NCBI GenBank assembly: GCA_012838685.1
Contig: DUOU01000271.1
Coordinates: 1 to 9,193 of the forward strand
DNA length: 9,193 bases
Reading direction: 5' to 3'
Source: Bacteroidota bacterium
Lineage (GTDB): Bacteria > Bacteroidota > Bacteroidia > Bacteroidales > VadinHA17
This document shows, one piece after another, positions 5,504 to 9,193 of the stretch. The translations under genes and the position numbers were made by a program. The notes beneath the pieces were generated by a model. The model worked only from the letters and a program-made list of their open reading frames with translations, had not been told where the DNA came from and made no database searches. Positions within the stretch are counted from its first letter, which is position 1. Each line of letters starts with the position of its first letter.

Positions 5504-8224
5504 TTACTCAATTGCAGCCTGGGCCGCGGCCAAGCGCGCGATAGGTACACGGAACGGCGAGCAGGAAACATAGTTAAGTCCCGCACGGTGGCAGAATTTA
5601 ACTGATGAAGACTCTCCTCCGTGTTCACCGCAAATACCGCATTTGAGAGTCGGTTTCGCTTTGCGACCTCTCTCAACAGCCAGGTTCACCAACTGTCCCA
5701 CACCTTCTTGGTCAAGAACAGCGAACGGGTCGTGTTTCAAGATACCTTTCTCGATATACATCGGAAGGAATTTCGCTACGTCGTCGCGGCTGTAACCGAA
5801 TGTCATTTGTGTCAAGTCGTTTGTACCGAACGAGAAGAAATCTGCTTCTGCCGCTATACAGTCAGCCGTAAGAGTGGCGCGCGGAATCTCAATCATCGTT
5901 CCAACGTGGTATTCGATAGAGTCTTTGTACTCAGCGAATACTTTTTTGATTGTCTCTTCGATAACATCTTTTTGCGCCTTAAACTCTTTAACGACACCGG
6001 TAAGCGGAACCATGATTTCAGGAATTGCCTTAATGCCCTCTTTTTTAAGTTCGAGCGCGGCTTCTATAATGGCACGTGTCTGCATTTCTGTAATTTCGGG
6101 ATACATGTTTCCGAGACGACAGCCGCGCAATCCGAGCATCGGGTTAGATTCCATCAATCCTTCTACTCTTTCGTTGACCTCCTTAAATGATATACCCATC
6201 ACTTTTGCCATTTCCATTTGTCCTTTTTCATCGTGCGGAACAAATTCGTGCAATGGCGGGTCTAGCAGGCGTACGGTTACGGGAAGTCCGTTCATAGCGG
6301 CGAAAATGCCCTTGAAGTCTTTCTTCTGTAACGGAAGAAGTTTAGCCAACGCTTTGCGACGTCCCTCTTCGGTTTTGGCGAGAATCATTTCGCGCATGGG
6401 AACGATTTTGTCACCTTCGAAGAACATATGCTCTGTACGGCAAAGTCCGATACCTGTTGCGCCGAAATTGCGGGCAACTTCCGCTTCGCGCGGCGTATCG
6501 GCATTGGTGCGTACGTTCATGCGAGTGTATTTGTCGGCAATTTTCATCAGTTCGAGGAAGTCTCCCCCTAATTCCGCATCTTGTGTCTTTATTTGTCCTT
6601 TGTAAACGTTTCCGGTAGTTCCGTTCAAAGAGACCCAATCTCCCTCCTTCAACTCTTGGCCGAAAACAGTTACTTTTCTTTCTCTATAATTAATAACCAT
6701 TCCGTTAGCCGCTGAAACACAGCATTTACCCATTCCGCGAGCTACAACAGCGGCGTGAGATGTCATTCCTCCGCGAGCGGTTAAAATACCTTCGGCTGAA
6801 GCCATACCTCTAAGGTCTTCAGGTGATGTTTCTATACGGCAAAGGATCACTTTTTTACCCTCTTTTGCCCAATTTTCGGCATCATCGGCGTGGAACACCA
6901 ATTGTCCGCTAGCCGCTCCGGGCGATGCGGGCAGTCCGTTTGTGATTGGTTTTGCCTCGGCTAATGCTTTTTTGTCGAATACTGGGTGTAACAGTTCGTC
7001 AAGTTTTTCGGGTTCGCAACGTAAAAGTGCCGTTTTTTCGTCGATATATCCCTGGTGAAGCATATCGATAGCGATTTTTATCATCGCCGCGCCCGTGCGT
7101 TTACCGTTACGGGTTTGCAGAATCCATAATTTACCGTTTTGAATGGTAAACTCAAGGTCTTGCATATCTTTGAAATAGTCTTCCAGTTTTTGCTGATATT
7201 CAATAAGTTCAGCGGCACAATCGGGCATAACCTCTTCCAATGAAGGGAAGTTGGCGGCGCGATCCTCTTCCGAAACGCCCTGCAATTTTGCCCAACGGCG
7301 TGAACCTTCCAGTGTAATTTCTTGCGGTGTACGTACTCCGGCTACCACGTCTTCGCCCTGCGCGTCGATAAGGTATTCGCCGTTGAAGATATCTTCTCCC
7401 GTTGCGGCGTCGCGGGTGAAAGCAACACCGGTTCCCGATGTTTTGCCCATATTTCCGTAAACCATCGCCTGTACGTTAACAGCGGTTCCCCAATCATCGG
7501 AGAAGTTGTTCATTTTGCGATAAAGGATGGCGCGCTCGTTCATCCAACTGTCGAAAACGGCGCAAACAGCACCCCAAAGCTGCTCCCAGGCACTTTCGGG
7601 GAAATCGTTGCCTGTTTGTTTTTTAACGGCCGCTTTAAAGCGTTTTACCAACTCTTTTAAATCATCAACAGTCAAATCGGTATCCAATTCAACACCTCTT
7701 GCCTTTTTCATTTCGTCCATTATCTCTTCAAACGGGTCGATATCGTCTTTGCTTTCGGGTTTCATTCCGAGAACAACATCGCCATACATTTGTACGAAAC
7801 GACGGTATGAGTCCCAGGCGAAACGTTCGTTGCCCGATTTTTTCGCGATTCCAATAACGGCATTGTCATTTAGACCAAGGTTAAGAACAGTGTCCATCAT
7901 ACCTGGCATTGATACTCGCGCGCCCGAACGTACAGAAACCAAACAAGGATTTTCCCTGTCGCCGAATTTGGCGCCCATCAACTTCTCTATGTTGGCCATA
8001 GCTTTTTCCACTTCGGGTTTCAGCAATTCAACAACTTTGTCTTTACCCATTTTATTGTATTCGCTACATACTTCGGTAGTGATGGTAAATCCCGGGGGAA
8101 CGGGAACACCAATTAAATTCATTTCGGCAAGGTTAGCACCTTTTCCACCCAGCAGATTTCTCATATCCGCGCGCCCTTCAGCTTTTCCGTTTCCGAAGGA
8201 ATAAACTCTTTTAACTTGCGACAT
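5504..8224 (-). CDS. ppdK: Pyruvate, phosphate dikinase
   Basis: The enzyme interconverts pyruvate + ATP + Pi and PEP + AMP + PPi in the cytoplasm, and can run toward PEP or, as a PPi-linked glycolytic step, toward pyruvate. The 906-residue length is normal for bacterial PPDK. The N-terminal nucleotide-binding region begins with NLLGGKGANLAEM (23-35) and includes LVSVRSGARVSMPGMMDT (95-112). The central phosphohistidine domain carries GGMTSHAAVVARGMGK (485-500), with catalytic His490 and, two residues before it, Thr488, the residue that regulatory proteins phosphorylate in other PPDKs. The C-terminal PEP/pyruvate barrel shows GIGLCRTEHMFF (591-602), GTMIEIPRA (775-783), FGTNDLTQMTFGYSRDD (799-815) and CGICGEHGG (862-870) with the acid-base Cys865. 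No key residue is missing. It ends in a strong terminator, so it is probably monocistronic. Confidence 0.98.
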   Translation of the reverse strand: MSQVKRVYSFGNGKAEGRADMRNLLGGKGANLAEMNLIGVPVPPGFTITTEVCSEYNKMGKDKVVELLKPEVEKAMANIEKLMGAKFGDRENPCLVSVRSGARVSMPGMMDTVLNLGLNDNAVIGIAKKSGNERFAWDSYRRFVQMYGDVVLGMKPESKDDIDPFEEIMDEMKKARGVELDTDLTVDDLKELVKRFKAAVKKQTGNDFPESAWEQLWGAVCAVFDSWMNERAILYRKMNNFSDDWGTAVNVQAMVYGNMGKTSGTGVAFTRDAATGEDIFNGEYLIDAQGEDVVAGVRTPQEITLEGSRRWAKLQGVSEEDRAANFPSLEEVMPDCAAELIEYQQKLEDYFKDMQDLEFTIQNGKLWILQTRNGKRTGAAMIKIAIDMLHQGYIDEKTALLRCEPEKLDELLHPVFDKKALAEAKPITNGLPASPGAASGQLVFHADDAENWAKEGKKVILCRIETSPEDLRGMASAEGILTARGGMTSHAAVVARGMGKCCVSAANGMVINYRERKVTVFGQELKEGDWVSLNGTTGNVYKGQIKTQDAELGGDFLELMKIADKYTRMNVRTNADTPREAEVARNFGATGIGLCRTEHMFFEGDKIVPMREMILAKTEEGRRKALAKLLPLQKKDFKGIFAAMNGLPVTVRLLDPPLHEFVPHDEKGQMEMAKVMGISFKEVNERVEGLMESNPMLGLRGCRLGNMYPEITEMQTRAIIEAALELKKEGIKAIPEIMVPLTGVVKEFKAQKDVIEETIKKVFAEYKDSIEYHVGTMIEIPRATLTADCIAAEADFFSFGTNDLTQMTFGYSRDDVAKFLPMYIEKGILKHDPFAVLDQEGVGQLVNLAVERGRKAKPTLKCGICGEHGGESSSVKFCHRAGLNYVSCSPFRVPIARLAAAQAAIE

Positions 8225-8444
8225 AATTTTATTGTTTTGAAATTGTTTAATAATAAACGCTTATAAAAAATAGAGCGCTAATATAGAACAATTTTTGCTA
8301 AAATAAAAGGATATTTACAGCGCTGTTCGCTAAATAATGTAAAACAATATTTCTGTTGAAAGTTTAAGGGTTCGCGGATGGTTATCCATCATTGCCATAT
8401 TGTTTTATACAAATATACTTTCTGGAAAACCCTGGTTTCGCGAA
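8225..8444. other. AT-rich intergenic region between xerD and ppdK
   Basis: No gene is visible in these 220 bases. They hold the possible ppdK promoter, a 10-bp palindrome ACAGCGCTGT (8317-8326), a second AGCGCT (8274-8279), and three short GCTAA-plus-A/T stretches (8277, 8297 and 8329). There is also a small hairpin GATGG-TTAT-CCATC (8377-8390) and an imperfect GAAAACC/GGTTTC dyad just after the xerD stop. None of the hairpins has a T tract good enough to call it the xerD terminator. Confidence 0.5.
8278..8308 (-). promoter_or_regulatory. Possible ppdK promoter
   Basis: On the minus strand, TTTT (plus 8305-8308), a 19-base spacer and TATATTAG (plus 8278-8285) resemble TTTG-N19-TAnnTTTG with one mismatch in each element. 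A start near 8270 would leave a leader of about 45 bases to the ATG at 8224, with no Shine-Dalgarno. The -7 region overlaps a small AGCGCT palindrome (8274-8279). The match is moderate only, and other starts in this AT-rich gap are possible. Confidence 0.35.
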
Positions 8445-9193
8445 TTATTGCGCTCTGGGATGGAACATGGCCAAGGTGTCGCGGAGATATGTGCGATCCA
8501 CGTGGGTGTAAATTTCCGTGGTAGTTATTGATTCATGTCCCAACATCTCCTGCACGGCTCTGAGATCCGCGCCACCTTCAACAAGATGGGTGGCGAATGA
8601 GTGACGGAAAGTATGGGGGCTTATATTTTTTTTGATGCCGGCAGCCTGGGCGGAATCTTTTATTATGGTGAAAATCATCGCTCTTGTCAATTTTCTGCCC
8701 CTGCGGTTAAGAAAAACGATATTTTGGTCTATTATCTTTGATACGTTTCGCTTCTCAAAGTAGAGCCTGATAGCCTTAAGGGCTTTTTCTCCGATAGGAA
8801 CCAACCTCTGTTTGTCACCTTTGCCAATTACAACAATAAACTTGTCATTGAAATGGATGTCGGTTATCCTTAGATTCACAAGTTCAGAGACTCTTAGGCC
8901 GCAACCATAAAGTGTCTCGATGATGGCTCTGTTCCTATGTCCCTCTTGCTTTGAGAGATCAATGGCATCCAGAATTTTTTCGATTTCGTTTACAGACAAC
9001 ACCTGGGGTATCTTGAAGCCAATTTTTGGCGATTCAACCAGTGCCGTGGGATTCTCCTCGATCTCCCCCTCCAGAACGAGAAACCTGAAAAAAGCCTTTA
9101 TTCCGGAAATAGTTCTGGATTGGGTCCGGGCATTTTCATAACTTTCTCCGTACCATAAAATAAATTGTCTGATATCCTCATAATCTATTTCGG
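8445..9193 (-). CDS. xerD: Tyrosine recombinase XerD, 5' end beyond the window
   Basis: This is a site-specific tyrosine recombinase that, with XerC, resolves chromosome dimers at dif sites near the division septum under FtsK control. The reading frame stays open to the right edge, so 248 residues are visible and roughly 50 N-terminal residues are missing compared with a typical ~298-residue XerD. A GTG at 9000-9002 (in PQVLSVNEIEKIL) is internal: the codons upstream of it encode normal core-binding-domain sequence, such as SRTISGIKAFFRFLV. In the visible fragment the catalytic set is complete: Arg100 (GLRVSE), Lys124 (GKGDKQR), His193 and Arg196 (SPHTFRHS), His219 (LGHES) and the nucleophile Tyr228 (EIYTHVD, codon 8508-8510). 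The C-terminal HPRA matches XerD and favours it over XerC or a mobile-element integrase. It is followed by 220 bp before ppdK. Confidence 0.93.
   Translation of the reverse strand, partial: EIDYEDIRQFILWYGESYENARTQSRTISGIKAFFRFLVLEGEIEENPTALVESPKIGFKIPQVLSVNEIEKILDAIDLSKQEGHRNRAIIETLYGCGLRVSELVNLRITDIHFNDKFIVVIGKGDKQRLVPIGEKALKAIRLYFEKRNVSKIIDQNIVFLNRRGRKLTRAMIFTIIKDSAQAAGIKKNISPHTFRHSFATHLVEGGADLRAVQEMLGHESITTTEIYTHVDRTYLRDTLAMFHPRAQ

Noticed and set aside
5621..8204. Long plus-strand open frames opposite ppdK (5621-6190, 5874-6605, 7527-8204)
   Set aside because: They are antisense to a fully conserved PPDK gene, their translations are Ser/Arg/Phe-rich and low in family features, and they have no leader or promoter signals.
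8410..8417. TATATTTG on the minus strand as the main ppdK promoter
   Set aside because: The -7 match is exact, but no TTTG or TTG lies at a suitable distance upstream, and the leader would be about 180 bases. It is retained only as a less likely alternative.
9000..9002. GTG as the start codon of the recombinase
   Set aside because: The frame continues upstream without a stop, and the upstream codons encode a normal XerD N-terminal domain. The GTG falls at the conserved PQVLSV linker.
8445..9193. Tyrosine recombinase as a sign of an integrated mobile element
   Set aside because: Its sequence (GKGDKQR hairpin, HPRA tail) fits housekeeping XerD. No att-like repeat, tRNA, phage or transposition gene is near.

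Overview
The window looks like a chromosomal housekeeping segment of a member of the Bacteroidota. Supporting signs are several -7 elements of the TAnnTTTG type typical of that phylum, A-rich leaders mostly lacking a clear Shine-Dalgarno sequence, a lipoprotein joining a DUF1080-like domain to a PHP-like domain, and the set of central-metabolism genes. The genus cannot be read from the sequence alone. I see no RNA gene, CRISPR array, insertion sequence, prophage or defence system.

Layout. Bases 1-183 are AT-rich and non-coding. They hold a perfect 44-bp palindrome (probable bidirectional terminator) and two imperfect ~41-bp repeats, each carrying TACTTTTG. The plus strand then carries a predicted lipoprotein (184-1608) and a subgroup Ib aspartate aminotransferase (1749-2942). 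From 3021 onward every gene is on the minus strand. In order of increasing coordinate these are plsY (3021-3656), pckA (3712-5331), ppdK (5504-8224) and a 5'-truncated xerD running off the right edge (8445-9193). The aminotransferase and plsY converge across 78 bp with no convincing terminator.

Function. pckA (oxaloacetate + ATP to PEP + CO2 + ADP) and ppdK (pyruvate + ATP + Pi to PEP + AMP + PPi) are adjacent and control the PEP/pyruvate/oxaloacetate node. The aminotransferase nearby draws on the same oxaloacetate pool but is on the other strand and is not co-transcribed with them. A strong intrinsic terminator after ppdK and a textbook Bacteroidota promoter before pckA indicate that the two are separate transcription units. 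plsY (phospholipid synthesis) and xerD (chromosome dimer resolution) are unrelated housekeeping genes.

No clear undescribed system is present. The least ordinary items are the two-domain lipoprotein with its repeat-rich promoter region, an 11-bp inverted repeat abutting the pckA promoter, and a perfect 12-bp tandem duplication at the probable plsY transcription start.
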